Assembly: GCF_018780105.1 (NCBI RefSeq)
Contig: NZ_JADMKC010000001.1
Span: forward strand, 59,492 to 123,491
Direction: 5' to 3'
DNA: 64,000 nt
DNA from: Thiobacillus sp.
Lineage (GTDB): Bacteria; Pseudomonadota; Gammaproteobacteria; Burkholderiales; Thiobacillaceae
A model generated the notes under the pieces. It was not told the DNA's origin. It made no database searches and saw nothing but the letters and a program-made list of their open reading frames with translations. A program made the translations under genes and the position numbers. Shown here piece by piece: positions 9,299 to 17,627 of the stretch. Positions within the stretch are counted from its first letter, which is position 1; every line of letters starts with the position of its first letter.

Positions 9299-9329
9299 AC
9301 GGGCGGCCTCCGGGCCGCCCGTTTTTTTT
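9299..9329 (+). terminator. Rho-independent terminator
   Basis: ACGGGCGGCC-TC-CGGGCCGCCCGT stem with eight T residues, 19 bases after the metallophosphoesterase stop. It separates the phosphatase cluster from the exosortase unit. Confidence 0.92.
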
Positions 9330-9373
9330 GCGGTTGCCACAAGCCGACAACATGGACGCGCTAGCATCGGCGG

Positions 9374-9913
9374 ATGCATCCTCCGAGTTATGCCGAATTC
9401 ATCGAAGCCGGGGCGCGCGCGGAAGCGCAGCGAAGACAGCCCCTGCGCGTGTTGCTGATATTTCTGGCGGTATTTTTTTCGCTGCAATACGCATGGGAAA
9501 TGAGCCGTGGCAGCTGGCTGGAGCGCTTGATCATCGACCAGCTGACGGTTCGTCCTGCAGCCTGGGTGATCGATTGGCTATGGCCGGCGTTTCAGGTCCA
9601 TGCCGAGAGCCATCGTCTGGTCGCGGCAGCGGGGCGTTTGAATATTCTCAATGGCTGCGAGGGGATGGAGACGCTGTTTCTGCTGGCGGCGGCATTCATC
9701 GCTTACCCGTTTGCCTGGCGCACCCGTCTGCTGGGTCTGGGCGCCGGCACGCTGCTGGTGTTTGTCCTGAATCAGGCGCGCATCATCGTGCTGTGGCACG
9801 CCTTCCTGCATCACCGGGACTGGTTCGGGGTGTTGCATGGCACGGTGTTGCCGGTATTGCTGGTGGCGGGCTGCCTGATTTTCTTTCTGCTGTTTTTGCG
9901 GCGCACGCCGTGA
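9374..9913 (+). CDS. Small exosortase-family transpeptidase (XrtH-like)
   Basis: 179 residues, about 4-5 membrane segments. Exosortases cut C-terminal sorting signals in the inner membrane. The catalytic triad is visible: C95 in LNGCEGMETLFLL, R136 in LNQARIIVLWH and H155 in LHGTVLPVLL. The length (shorter than EpsH/XrtA, about 300) and the neighbouring small membrane protein fit the XrtH-type arrangement, which is known for IPTL-CTERM substrates; I cannot confirm the subtype without profile searches. The start ATG codes for MHPPSYAEF. It overlaps the next gene by 4 bases and the protease two genes on carries a non-PEP tail, suggesting a dedicated enzyme-substrate pair rather than the processing enzyme for the PEP-CTERM proteins around it. 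Confidence 0.85.
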   Translation: MHPPSYAEFIEAGARAEAQRRQPLRVLLIFLAVFFSLQYAWEMSRGSWLERLIIDQLTVRPAAWVIDWLWPAFQVHAESHRLVAAAGRLNILNGCEGMETLFLLAAAFIAYPFAWRTRLLGLGAGTLLVFVLNQARIIVLWHAFLHHRDWFGVLHGTVLPVLLVAGCLIFFLLFLRRTP

Positions 9914-10527
9914 GCGCGACGCGTTCCGCCGTGACCGGCATCATTCTGCGGATGCTGTTCTGGCTGCCGGTTCTGCTGTGGGCGGCGTGGGCGTGGGGTT
10001 GGTATTACGCCGATTTCTGGCTGCCCGTGTACGAGCGGGTGCTGGGCTGGGCGTTGCCGGATTTTGCGGTGCTGCATTTCGGCATCGGACTGGGCAGCGA
10101 GTATGTGTTCGACACGCAGGTGATCACGCAAAATGCGCTGCTGGTACAGGGGCAGATGCTGCCGGCCGGCTTGACGGTGGATGCCTCGACGCCGATGTAT
10201 GCCGCATTGATTCATCCGCTGGTGTTGGGCGCGGCTGTCCTGGTCTGGCCGCTGCCCGGCTGGCGGAAGCGAGGGGTACGGCTGCTGTTGAGCCTGCCTT
10301 TTTTGTTGCTGCTCGAAGCGATCGATGTGCCGCTGGTGCTGGCGAGTTCGGTTACAGACTTGCTCAGCTATACGCTCGATCCGGTGGCCGACACGGCCTC
10401 GTGGCGGGTCGACTGGATGCGCGTCATGGATGGCGGCGGGCGCTTTGCCCTGAGTCTGGCGATGGCGTTTGCCGCGGCGCAGCTGCATCGCGGGTTCGAC
10501 CGCTTTGTTCTTGCGCGCAAGGATTGA
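9910..10527 (+). CDS. Exosortase-associated membrane protein
   Basis: 205 residues from a GTG that overlaps the exosortase stop (GTGA), so translation is coupled. Four hydrophobic segments are visible (MLFWLPVLLWAAWAWGWYY; PLVLGAAVLVWPLP; LLLSLPFLLLLEAIDVPLVLA; FALSLAMAFAAAQ). A periplasmic segment between the first two carries EYVFDTQVITQNALL. Its position matches proteins annotated as exosortase H-associated membrane proteins; the function is unknown but likely supports substrate handling. Frames that extend further upstream run through the exosortase gene in another register and are not real. Confidence 0.75.
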   Translation: MSATRSAVTGIILRMLFWLPVLLWAAWAWGWYYADFWLPVYERVLGWALPDFAVLHFGIGLGSEYVFDTQVITQNALLVQGQMLPAGLTVDASTPMYAALIHPLVLGAAVLVWPLPGWRKRGVRLLLSLPFLLLLEAIDVPLVLASSVTDLLSYTLDPVADTASWRVDWMRVMDGGGRFALSLAMAFAAAQLHRGFDRFVLARKD

Positions 10528-10546
10528 ATGGCAGGCGCAGGCCGTA

Positions 10547-10580
10547 GCGTCGTATGCCTGTCATACAGAGCGCTTATGTT
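10547..10580 (+). promoter_or_regulatory. Possible Pho-box-like promoter for the protease gene
   Basis: CTGTCAT (10558-10564) is preceded 11 bases earlier by a poor half-site (GCGTCGT, 4 of 7) and followed after 10 bases by TATGTT. The implied start would almost coincide with the ATG at 10589, so this is weak. Confidence 0.2.
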
Positions 10581-10588
10581 TTGCGCCG

Positions 10589-12961
10589 ATGAATCTACGC
10601 TTTATTTCACGTTCGCGGCCTGTCGGCGCTGTGCGTCTGGCCTTTTTTGCGCTCCTGCTGCTGGTCCTGGCGTTTGTTCCGCTGCGGACGGCATGGGCTG
10701 CCGCAGGCGACGTGCCCGCAGCCTTTGCCGACAAGATTGCGCCGGAAGCCTGGCGCAAGCTGCAGGCGGGCGAGATCAGCGATGTGCTGGTGTTGTTCGA
10801 GGATGCCGCCATCGATGCCGAGGTCGCGGCGCGCTTAAGCCTGCGTGCCTTGCAAAAGGAAGATGCGGCCATCACGCAGCTGCGCGTGGATCGCTACCGC
10901 ACACTGAAGACGCGGGTGCTGGCGGAACTGCCGCTTGCGGAGGTTGAACTGCGGCGCGACTTTCGCCATCTGCCGATGGCCTACCTGCACCTGCGCGATC
11001 ATGCGGCGCTGCTGCGTTTGCTGGCGCGCGGCGAGGTCGCGGCGGTCTACGAAAACACCGTGCTGTATGCGCAACTGGCCGAAGTGCTGCCGCTGATCGG
11101 GCAGCCGCAGGTCAACCAGACGATGGGGCGCAACGGGAGCGGAGGCGCCATTGCCATTCTCGACACCGGCCTGGACTACAGCCGCGCTGAATTCGGTTCC
11201 TGTACCGCGCCCGGCGTGCCGGCCGGCTGTCGCGTGGTGGCGGCGTTCGATACCGCGCCGGAAGACAACGTGCGCGATGCCAACGGCCATGGCACCTGGG
11301 TGGCGGGCACCGCAACGGCCGTTGCACCGGGTGCTGGCATCATTGCGATCGACGTCTTCGACGGCACCTCGGCCAGTAGCGTCGATGTCATCGAAGGCAT
11401 CGACTGGGCGATTGCCAATCGTGTGGCCTACAACATCGTGGCAATCAACATGAGCCTGGGCGATGGGGCCAAGTACACCAGCAGTTGCAGCAGCAAGTTC
11501 AGTAATCCCTACCGCCAGCCCATTATCGACGCCCGCAACGATGGCATCCTCAGCATTGTTTCCAGCGGCAACAATGGCTATTCGGACGGCATTTCCAATC
11601 CGGCCTGCACGCCCGAAGCGGTGTCTGTGGGCGCGGTTTATGACGCCAACGTGGGCGCGCGCACCTGGACATCGCCGGAGCCGGACTGCACCGACAGCAC
11701 CAGCGCGGCCGACAAGGTGGCGTGCTTTTCCAACAGCGCCAGTTTCCTGACCCTGCTCGCGCCCGGCGCGCTGACCACGGTGGCCGGCGCCACGGTCGCG
11801 GGCACGTCGCTGTCATCGCCGGTCGTTACCGGCGCGGTTGCCCTGTTGGCACAGGCATTCCCTGGCGATACCGCCGTCAGCCGCCTGGGCCGCCTCACCG
11901 CAAATGGCAAGCCCGTTACCGATATGCGCAACAGCCTGGTCAAGCCACGGGTCGACGTGCTCGCCGCGCAGGGCGCGCCGGTCAACGATACGTTTGCTGC
12001 CGCCACGGTCATCAGCGGCGGCAGCGGCAGCGTCAATGGCTGGAATTTGAACGCGACACAGGAATCGGACGAACCCGTGCATGCAGCCGTCAGCGGCGGA
12101 AAATCCGTGTGGTGGCAATGGACGGCAGATGTATCCGGCACCCTCAGTCTCGACACGCACGGCAGCGGCATCGATACCCTGCTGGCGGTCTACACCGGTG
12201 GTAGCGTATCGACACTGCAGGCCGTCTCTGCCAACGACAATGACGGCTCGGCCGGCAACGCCAGCGGGATCGGGCTCGCTGTGACTGCGGGCACGGTCTA
12301 CCGCATTGCGGTCGATGGCAAGGCGGCAGCGAGCGGGGCGCTCAGCCTCGCCTGGAGTGTGTTGCAGGCGCAGACCATCACTTTTGCGCCCCTCGACGAC
12401 ATGCCGGTGAACAGCGCATTCAACCTGAACGCCACCGCCAGCTCGGGCTTGAGCGTGAGCTTCGGCAGCCAGACCCCGACCATCTGTACGGTTGCGGGCA
12501 ACGTCGTCAGCCTGATCGCCACGGGCACCTGCACGCTCGCGGCCAGCCAGCCCGGCGGTTCGGGGTACGGTGCGGCGCCCGGCGTGACGCAGAGTTTCAG
12601 CGTAACCTCGCTCGCCCAGACCATCAGCTTCCCGCCCATCGCCAGCCAGACCCTGGAAATCGCACCGTTCACCGTTGCCGCCAGCGCCAGTTCCGGTTTG
12701 CCCGTGAGCATCGCCTCGCTGACCCCTGCGGTGTGCAGCGTCAGTGGCCACACCGTCAGTCTGCTGACAGTGGGTCTGTGCACCCTCGAAGCGAGCCAGG
12801 CGGGCGACAGTCAAACCAGCGCTGCGCCTGCCGTCATGCAAACCTTCAGCGTGGCGGCAGCTAGCGGCAGCGGCAACGATGGCGATGTGCCGCTACCGCC
12901 CTGGGCCCTGCTATTGCTGGGCGGCGGCTTGCTGGCGGCCATGCGCAAGCGTCTGGTCTGA
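10589..12961 (+). CDS. Subtilisin-like (S8) protease with unusual C-terminal sorting tail
   Basis: 790 residues. Signal peptide (AFFALLLLVLAFVPLRTAWAA), then a propeptide-like stretch to about 180, then the S8 domain with D192 (AILDTGLDYS), H234 (GHGTWVAGT) and S407 (GTSLSSPVV). A pre-peptidase C-terminal-like beta domain follows (about 470-590), then two about 80-residue Ig-like repeats beginning QTITFAPLDD and QTISFPPIAS, each with two Cys. The C-terminus GDVPLPPWALLLLGGG + AAMRKR resembles an IPTL-like sorting signal, not PEP-CTERM. It sits 61 bases after the exosortase partner gene and is the likely substrate of that exosortase. An extracellular, surface-anchored protease is expected. Confidence 0.88.
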   Translation: MNLRFISRSRPVGAVRLAFFALLLLVLAFVPLRTAWAAAGDVPAAFADKIAPEAWRKLQAGEISDVLVLFEDAAIDAEVAARLSLRALQKEDAAITQLRVDRYRTLKTRVLAELPLAEVELRRDFRHLPMAYLHLRDHAALLRLLARGEVAAVYENTVLYAQLAEVLPLIGQPQVNQTMGRNGSGGAIAILDTGLDYSRAEFGSCTAPGVPAGCRVVAAFDTAPEDNVRDANGHGTWVAGTATAVAPGAGIIAIDVFDGTSASSVDVIEGIDWAIANRVAYNIVAINMSLGDGAKYTSSCSSKFSNPYRQPIIDARNDGILSIVSSGNNGYSDGISNPACTPEAVSVGAVYDANVGARTWTSPEPDCTDSTSAADKVACFSNSASFLTLLAPGALTTVAGATVAGTSLSSPVVTGAVALLAQAFPGDTAVSRLGRLTANGKPVTDMRNSLVKPRVDVLAAQGAPVNDTFAAATVISGGSGSVNGWNLNATQESDEPVHAAVSGGKSVWWQWTADVSGTLSLDTHGSGIDTLLAVYTGGSVSTLQAVSANDNDGSAGNASGIGLAVTAGTVYRIAVDGKAAASGALSLAWSVLQAQTITFAPLDDMPVNSAFNLNATASSGLSVSFGSQTPTICTVAGNVVSLIATGTCTLAASQPGGSGYGAAPGVTQSFSVTSLAQTISFPPIASQTLEIAPFTVAASASSGLPVSIASLTPAVCSVSGHTVSLLTVGLCTLEASQAGDSQTSAAPAVMQTFSVAAASGSGNDGDVPLPPWALLLLGGGLLAAMRKRLV

Positions 12962-12990
12962 GGGGAGACTGCGGTTTTCGGCTTTCTGGC

Positions 12991-13057
12991 ATGAGCCGAA
13001 AAGCTCATGCCAACGGGAGTTCCAGCACGACGCATTGCAATATTCAGTCGATATGAT
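12991..13057 (+). promoter_or_regulatory. Candidate EpsA-box plus -10 reading into the repeat tract
   Basis: ATGAGCCGAAAAGCTCAT (12991-13008), near perfect, followed after exactly 43 bases by TATGAT (13052-13057). The predicted transcript would start near 13064 and cross three repeat copies before the PEP-CTERM gene at 14239, a leader of about 1.2 kb or a separate non-coding RNA. Confidence 0.6.
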
Positions 13058-13123
13058 TCTCCACAGTCGCAGAAGCAATCGAACACAAGATTCGGGGCGC
13101 TGCGGCCATGAAGTCAGGCAGTC

Positions 13124-13317
13124 ATAAATAAAGTAACAGGCAGTGCGCGTGAATAAGCAGCAGGCATCGCAGCCCGGATGCCAGGGCAGGTTCTCTCCCA
13201 GGAATGTGCCCGAACCTGTGGTCGTTGGAAGACTTGCAACGACATCTCACGCGTACGTCGAAACGACGTTGCGCGATCTCTTTGTTGCCGATTTCGTTTC
13301 TTCGTACGCTTGAGATT
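13124..13317 (+). repeat. Dispersed repeat, copy 2
   Basis: AAATAAAGTAACAGGCAGTG then GCGCGTGAATAAGCAG; internal hairpin ACGTCG-AAA-CGACGT at 13255-13269, and an end near CTTCGTACGCTTGAG. Relative to copy 3 the hairpin shows a compensated T-A for C-G change. Confidence 0.75.
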
Positions 13318-13391
13318 GTTTTTCTGGGTGGTTGACAGAAAGGCGCCCCGGTGGAAAATGGAAATACTTTAATAAAACTTTGTTATGGGTA

Positions 13392-13420
13392 TTGCGGTCT
13401 AGATAAGTCGCGACTATAGT
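13392..13420 (+). promoter_or_regulatory. Possible sigma-70 promoter between repeat copies
   Basis: TTGCGG, 17 bases, TATAGT. No gene follows; it would transcribe repeat copies 3 and 4. Two short AGTACAAAAAG direct repeats follow at about 13428-13461. Confidence 0.3.
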
Positions 13421-13440
13421 GCCCAAGTAGTACAAAAAGA

Positions 13441-13705
13441 GTACCCAGGCAGTACAAAAAGCGGCGGGATTTGAGTGCGTCGAAGAACGCACCGTATCGA
13501 TGACCAGCTTGTATATAAGTAGCAAATAGTGCGCGTGAAAAGCAGTAAAGGGCGTCTGCAGTCTGGATGTCCGTGCAGGCTTGAATCTGGGCTTGCACTA
13601 TCCTGTGATCGTTGAGCTTGCCTCGGCGATATCTCATGTGCACGCCGAAACGGCGCTGCGCCAAAGTTCCTGATGCAGATCCCGTAGCGACGTGCCCCTG
13701 AGCCG
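13441..13705 (+). repeat. Dispersed repeat, copy 3 with 5' extension
   Basis: A 5' block (GTACCCAGGCAGTACAAAAA then GCGGCGGGAT, 13441-13470) shared only with copy 4, then the core from 13513 (AAATAGTGCGCGTGAAAAGC), GCGATATCTCATGTGCACG, hairpin CGCCG-AAA-CGGCG (13643-13655) and the end AGCGACGTGCCCCTGAGC. Confidence 0.75.
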
Positions 13706-13768
13706 AAATTCCCTTTTTATTTTGGGAAGCGGGCAGGAGGAGACAAGCCGCAAGGCATATAACAAGTG

Positions 13769-14015
13769 GTACCCAAAGCAGTTAAAAAAGCGGCGGGATG
13801 CAGGGGCACATAGAGGCGCCGCATTCCAGTCAGCAAAATAAAGCAGCAAGCAGTGCGCGTGAATAGCAGTGGACGTCGCAGCCTGGACGTCAGGAAGGGG
13901 CATCTCCCGTGCCCTGTCCATTTCTGTTTCGCCGGGCGTTTTGCCCTGCGATATCTCATGCGCACGCCAGTCCGGCGTTGCGTGTTTTTTTGCAAATCCC
14001 CTGGCGTGCGCTGAG
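13769..14015 (+). repeat. Dispersed repeat, copy 4 with 5' extension
   Basis: 5' block GTACCCAAAGCAGTTAAAAA (13769), core from 13834 (AAAATAAAGCAGCAAGCAGT), GCGATATCTCATGCGCACG and hairpin ACGCC-AGTCC-GGCGT (13964-13978). No protein-coding gene is supported anywhere in 12962-14238. Confidence 0.75.
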
Positions 14016-14238
14016 TTGTGTTGACTCGGGCGCTATTTCGTCTTGTGAATGGCGCGCGTGTGCAACAGACGGATGGTCTAAACAGCTGCAGGGCGGTGCA
14101 TTAAGGCAGCGCCGCAAGGCTGGGCAGTTAAAACGATAACGTAATAACGATAGCGGCAAGACGACGGCGGAGATTTGCGAGAAAAACTGGACCAAGTATC
14201 CAGGCTTGACCCAACCGATTAACAAAGAGGAGTTATCC

Positions 14239-14925
14239 ATGAAACGCGTGAACAAAAAACTGGCTGCCGGCATCATTTTGCTGAGCCAAACCGTGACCGG
14301 CGCAGCTTTTGCTGCCTCCGTCACCCTGTCCGGCACGACCCTCGACTTCACTTTCGACGACGCCGATTTGGGACTGTTCGGCACTGCCCATGTGGCGGGC
14401 GACACCCTGTATTTCACCCCTACGGACTTCTTTGCCCAGTCGTCCAATGGCGCGGGTATTGGCTTTACCCATGAAACCATCAACGTACAGGCAACGGCAC
14501 ACCAGGGCTATTCCTTTTCCAATTTCGGCTTCACCGAAAAAGGCGATTACCTGATGCTGGGTTCGGGTGGATCGGTCGACGTAACCGGCCAGGTTCGTCT
14601 GTTCGACGTGTCCAACCCGCTGGTCGATATTTCCACCAGCCTGACGCCCGCAAACCCGCTCACCCATGTGGGTGTCCCCACCGACAACTGGATCGCGCAA
14701 ACCTCGACCGACCTGTCGGCATGGAATACCGCGAACACGATCAATGTCACGGTCGAAAACCTGTTGCTGGCGTCCACCAGCATCCCGAACTCGCTGGCCT
14801 TCGTGGAAAAGAAATTCGTCGGTCTGAACTTTGTCACGACGCCGGTTCCCGAAGCCGAAACCTACGCCATGATGCTGGCCGGGTTGGGGCTGATCGGTTT
14901 TGTTGTTCGTCGCCGTACTGCATAA
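14239..14925 (+). CDS. PEP-CTERM protein, function unknown
   Basis: 228 residues. ATG 14239 has GAGGAG 8 bases upstream; the signal peptide is LAAGIILLSQTVTGAAFA. The mature part is beta-rich (TLDFTFDDADLGLFGTAHVA...YFTPTDFFAQSSNGAG) without catalytic motifs. The C-terminus is TPVPEAETYAMMLAGLG, hydrophobic segment, VRRRTA: the PEA form of the sorting motif. It is the first gene after the repeat tract and may be driven by the palindrome-linked promoter at 12991. A terminator follows. I do not recognise a function. Confidence 0.8.
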   Translation: MKRVNKKLAAGIILLSQTVTGAAFAASVTLSGTTLDFTFDDADLGLFGTAHVAGDTLYFTPTDFFAQSSNGAGIGFTHETINVQATAHQGYSFSNFGFTEKGDYLMLGSGGSVDVTGQVRLFDVSNPLVDISTSLTPANPLTHVGVPTDNWIAQTSTDLSAWNTANTINVTVENLLLASTSIPNSLAFVEKKFVGLNFVTTPVPEAETYAMMLAGLGLIGFVVRRRTA

Positions 14926-14955
14926 GCGGGCCCGATAGCGAATCGCGAGCGCAAA

Positions 14956-14992
14956 CGGGCCGGGTGCAACAAGCGCTCTGGCCCGATTTTTT
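14956..14992 (+). terminator. Terminator after PEP-CTERM gene
   Basis: CGGGCC...GGCCCG arms around an 18-base loop, followed by ATTTTTT. Confidence 0.65.
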
Positions 14993-15179
14993 GGTTGTTC
15001 GCATAAACAAAAATGATTGAAGATAAAAAAACCAATTAATTTAACGAATGATGTGTTTGGTCTGATTCTGGCTAGCTGTGCCTGCTTGGCGCGTATGCCC
15101 AGGCAGGGATGGCGATACAACCAAAAATAAATAGTGAAGTGCTGGGCTTGTCTTGAACAATTAAATAAAAGGAAACGAC

Positions 15180-16193
15180 ATGAAGCGCGTGAAAAATGTA
15201 AAACAAATTGGTGTTCGTCAATCCCTGCTGCTGGCTGGTCTGATTCTGGCCAGTGTTGCCGGTTCGGCGCAAGCTGTCACTTTTTACGCCTACGCCTCGA
15301 CCAGCGGCAATCCTGGCCTGGGCGGGTATCACATTTATTCTGACTCCGGCCCCACTCCAGTGGAGATCAGCTCGGACCATTCCGGCCTGCGGAACCGGCA
15401 GCACGTCAATGACCTTGGCGCCAGCTCTGCAATGGTGGATGCCCAGGCCTTCGCGCGCGCCGACATGAACGGGTTGCACCTGGAGACTGTGGTCACCGGT
15501 TCCTTGCGGGATCCAGAGCCGTATTACAGCGAGACCTTCGCGGGGAGCGCGAACGCTCGCGCCGCCCTGGGTGACAGCTTCGTGATCGGGTTCCCTGGCT
15601 CTGCGGCGGTGTTCGCGACGACGTCGATGACGTTGCACTTCAACATGAGCGGCCCCTTAAGCGCCTATGCCTACGCCACCCCCGATCCGCTCTACCCGTT
15701 GAATGCCGGCGGCAGTGAAGGGCGCTCGCGCTGGCATGCCGATTTCGTTGCACGCGACACCACCACAGGCAACGAACTGGGCCGCATCACGCTCGATCAG
15801 TCTTGCTCTATGTCAACCACTTACAACTTCAGCTGCTTCGGCGATCTGCCGGGCAACTACGTGATGAACATCAGCGTACCGTTCGGCCATACGCTGTCCA
15901 TCAGCCTCAACGGCGAAACTTGGTCCAGCGTGCTGGGCGCCGCATCCCGCGGCGGCGACATCCTCGCGGGAGGGCAGGCCGACCTGCGCCACACCATCGC
16001 CTGGGGGGGAATCACCAACGTGCGCGACGAGAATGGCCAAGCCATTTCCGGTTTCACTGCCATCAGCGCCACCTCTGGCTACGATTACGTCAACGCCTTT
16101 CCGGCGGCCGTGCCCGAGCCCGAAACCTACGCCACGATGCTGGCCGGCTTGGGCCTCGTAGGATTTGCAGCGCGCCGACGCGCTGCGCTTTGA
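15180..16193 (+). CDS. PEP-CTERM protein, function unknown
   Basis: 337 residues. AAGGAAACGAC precedes ATG 15180. Signal peptide LLLAGLILASVAGSAQA, then a beta-sandwich-like body (TFYAYASTSGNPGLGGYHIY..., TTSMTLHFNMSGPLSAYAYA) with one Cys pair (SCSMSTTYNFSC). Tail AVPEPETYATMLAGLG and ARRRAAL. No enzymatic motif is seen. It stands alone after an AT-rich leader (15000-15179). A strong GGCGAC/GTCGCC hairpin and a terminator lie downstream. Confidence 0.8.
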   Translation: MKRVKNVKQIGVRQSLLLAGLILASVAGSAQAVTFYAYASTSGNPGLGGYHIYSDSGPTPVEISSDHSGLRNRQHVNDLGASSAMVDAQAFARADMNGLHLETVVTGSLRDPEPYYSETFAGSANARAALGDSFVIGFPGSAAVFATTSMTLHFNMSGPLSAYAYATPDPLYPLNAGGSEGRSRWHADFVARDTTTGNELGRITLDQSCSMSTTYNFSCFGDLPGNYVMNISVPFGHTLSISLNGETWSSVLGAASRGGDILAGGQADLRHTIAWGGITNVRDENGQAISGFTAISATSGYDYVNAFPAAVPEPETYATMLAGLGLVGFAARRRAAL

Positions 16194-16327
16194 ATGATCA
16201 CATCGAAATTAACAATGTGGTCATGCATCAAATTGATAATGGCTGACTAGGCCAGACATATTGGGTGGATTCCGGCGACTCCTGTCGCCGGGAATCACCG
16301 ACCGGTTGCGTTCACGCGCATCTTTGG

Positions 16328-16352
16328 CCCGCCTCCTGGCGGGTCTTTTTTT
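16328..16352 (+). terminator. Rho-independent terminator
   Basis: CCCGCC-TCCT-GGCGGG followed by a T-run. A second hairpin (GATTCCGGCGAC-TCCT-GTCGCC...) lies at 16269-16296. Otherwise 16194-16583 shows no gene I can support. Confidence 0.85.
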
Positions 16353-16583
16353 GGCTTGCCGACGCTGTCGGTGCCAAGGCGCTTGAAAAGCAAACTCCGT
16401 TCCAGAGCTGCGGCAGGGATGGTCAGGTGATTGAGGCGAAACGGATAATTTTGTTGCGGGTGCTGCAAGATGGGCGGACGCCTAGGCATGCTGAGTGCAT
16501 GCTGTAAAAATTTCCGACGCTGCGGGGCGTCGCGTTGCCGAGTTTTTCCGGCGATTTCAGCTTCGCCGATTCATTCTTGCGTA

Positions 16584-16829
16584 TCAACAGGTAAAAAAAC
16601 TGTCATCGTCGGCCGGGCTGGCAGCGTGCATGGCCATGTGGGCCGCGGTGTCGTGCGGGTGCGAATGGATGACATCGGCCAGCCACGGATAGCAGCCTGC
16701 GTAATCGCATTGATCGGCATATTCGTCGGCTTCGTCGAGCGGGATTTCACCCAGTTCGTGCAGCGCCTCTGCGGCCAGAAGGTCGGCCTGGGTATCGGAT
16801 ATTTCCAGTGTGTCGTCAAGTGTGTCCAT
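16584..16829 (-). CDS. Small acidic hypothetical protein
   Basis: 81 residues from the ATG at 16829, preferred over the ATG at 16838 because AGGGA sits a proper 8 bases before it and would abut the upstream one. The sequence is strongly acidic (MDTLDDTLEISDTQADLLAA, EIPLDEADEYADQCDY) with HSHPHDTAAHMAMHA near the end, a possible metal-binding cluster. No homologue is recognised. An overlapping plus-strand frame (16470-16844) has Arg/Cys-rich composition and no ribosome site, so I prefer this strand. From 16839 to 17102 I see no convincing gene. Confidence 0.45.
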   Translation of the reverse strand: MDTLDDTLEISDTQADLLAAEALHELGEIPLDEADEYADQCDYAGCYPWLADVIHSHPHDTAAHMAMHAASPADDDSFFTC

Positions 16830-17102
16830 GATCGTCATCCCTGATGGTTTGTTTGAATGGGCCGATTTTCAGCTTCCAAAGTGAGCGCTTGATGACAGTG
16901 AGCGGGAAGTCGCATGGCCCGAATGCGCAGGCCGGTGGGTGGCCCGCATGGGCTTGCAACATCCGCAGCGGATACTTCCATCCCTGTAAAGCTTCGCCAA
17001 TCTCGACGCGACCATTGCGTCACACTTGATCTCAAATGGTTGCGTGTAACAGGCGAGCCCACCAGGCAATACCCGCAGGACGTCCCTCCTGCCTATCGTT
17101 CA

Positions 17103-17127
17103 CGGCTCCTTCGGGGGCCGTTTTTTT
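17103..17127 (+). terminator. Orphan terminator just outside the transposon
   Basis: CGGCTCC-TTC-GGGGGCCG followed by seven T; the transposon's target duplication begins at the next base. Its original gene is not recognisable upstream. Confidence 0.75.
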
Positions 17128-17135
17128 CGGGCGTA
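17128..17135. repeat. Target-site duplication, left
   Basis: CGGGCGTA, repeated exactly at 28115-28122. Eight bases is the duplication length of the IS1595 family. Confidence 0.9.
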
Positions 17136-17159
17136 GGGTGTTACTACGCAACTGACCCA
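17136..17159 (+). repeat. Transposon left terminal inverted repeat
   Basis: 24 bp, identical to the reverse complement of 28091-28114. It starts GGG, as is usual for IS1595 ends. A GATTC-A-GAATC palindrome lies just inside (17164-17174). Bases 17160-17341 carry no gene. Confidence 0.92.
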
Positions 17160-17341
17160 TTCGATTCAGAATCAATGAGTTACGGCGTTTTAAACTGAGA
17201 TTTTGTAAATCGCGTTCGCCGGCCGCCGGTGCGACCAACCATTCCCTGGAAAACCTTACTTCCTGTTTGCCTGGCTAAAGGTAGCTCGGACTAGGGGCAT
17301 GGTAGCTATACATGGGCTATCCATTGTCCTTTGGGGCCGTA

Positions 17342-17563
17342 ATGAAAGAACTAATTAGAAGAGCGTTAATCGTCTGGTGGTTAGGGGGCTTGGCCGCAGT
17401 GATTTCCGCAGTATTCGAATCGGGATTATTTAGTTCGGATTCGTGGATATTTGCCGCATTCTTCCTGATTCCACCGTTTGCGCTGCAATTCATAATCACT
17501 GGGCTGATAAATCCACTCGGGCTTTTGCATAGCTCGCCAGCGCCAGAAAACCAACAGGAGTAA
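17342..17563 (+). CDS. Small two-helix membrane protein
   Basis: 73 residues from ATG 17342 (MKELIRRALIVWWLGGLAAV). Two membrane segments are visible: ALIVWWLGGLAAVISAVF and IFAAFFLIPPFALQFIITGLI, with a short polar link. An upstream in-frame ATG at 17312 has no ribosome site. It is the first gene inside the left transposon end. No family recognised; it could be a cargo accessory protein or an unrelated passenger. Confidence 0.5.
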   Translation: MKELIRRALIVWWLGGLAAVISAVFESGLFSSDSWIFAAFFLIPPFALQFIITGLINPLGLLHSSPAPENQQE

Positions 17564-17627
17564 CCCTTCCCAATCCCCCTGCCGAAGCTAGGCGTCAGCA
17601 TGCAGCCTTCGCCGCACGCTGGGGTGG

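Noticed and set aside
16470..16844. Plus-strand gene of 124 codons
   Set aside because: No ribosome site and composition typical of an antisense frame; the acidic minus-strand protein is more credible.
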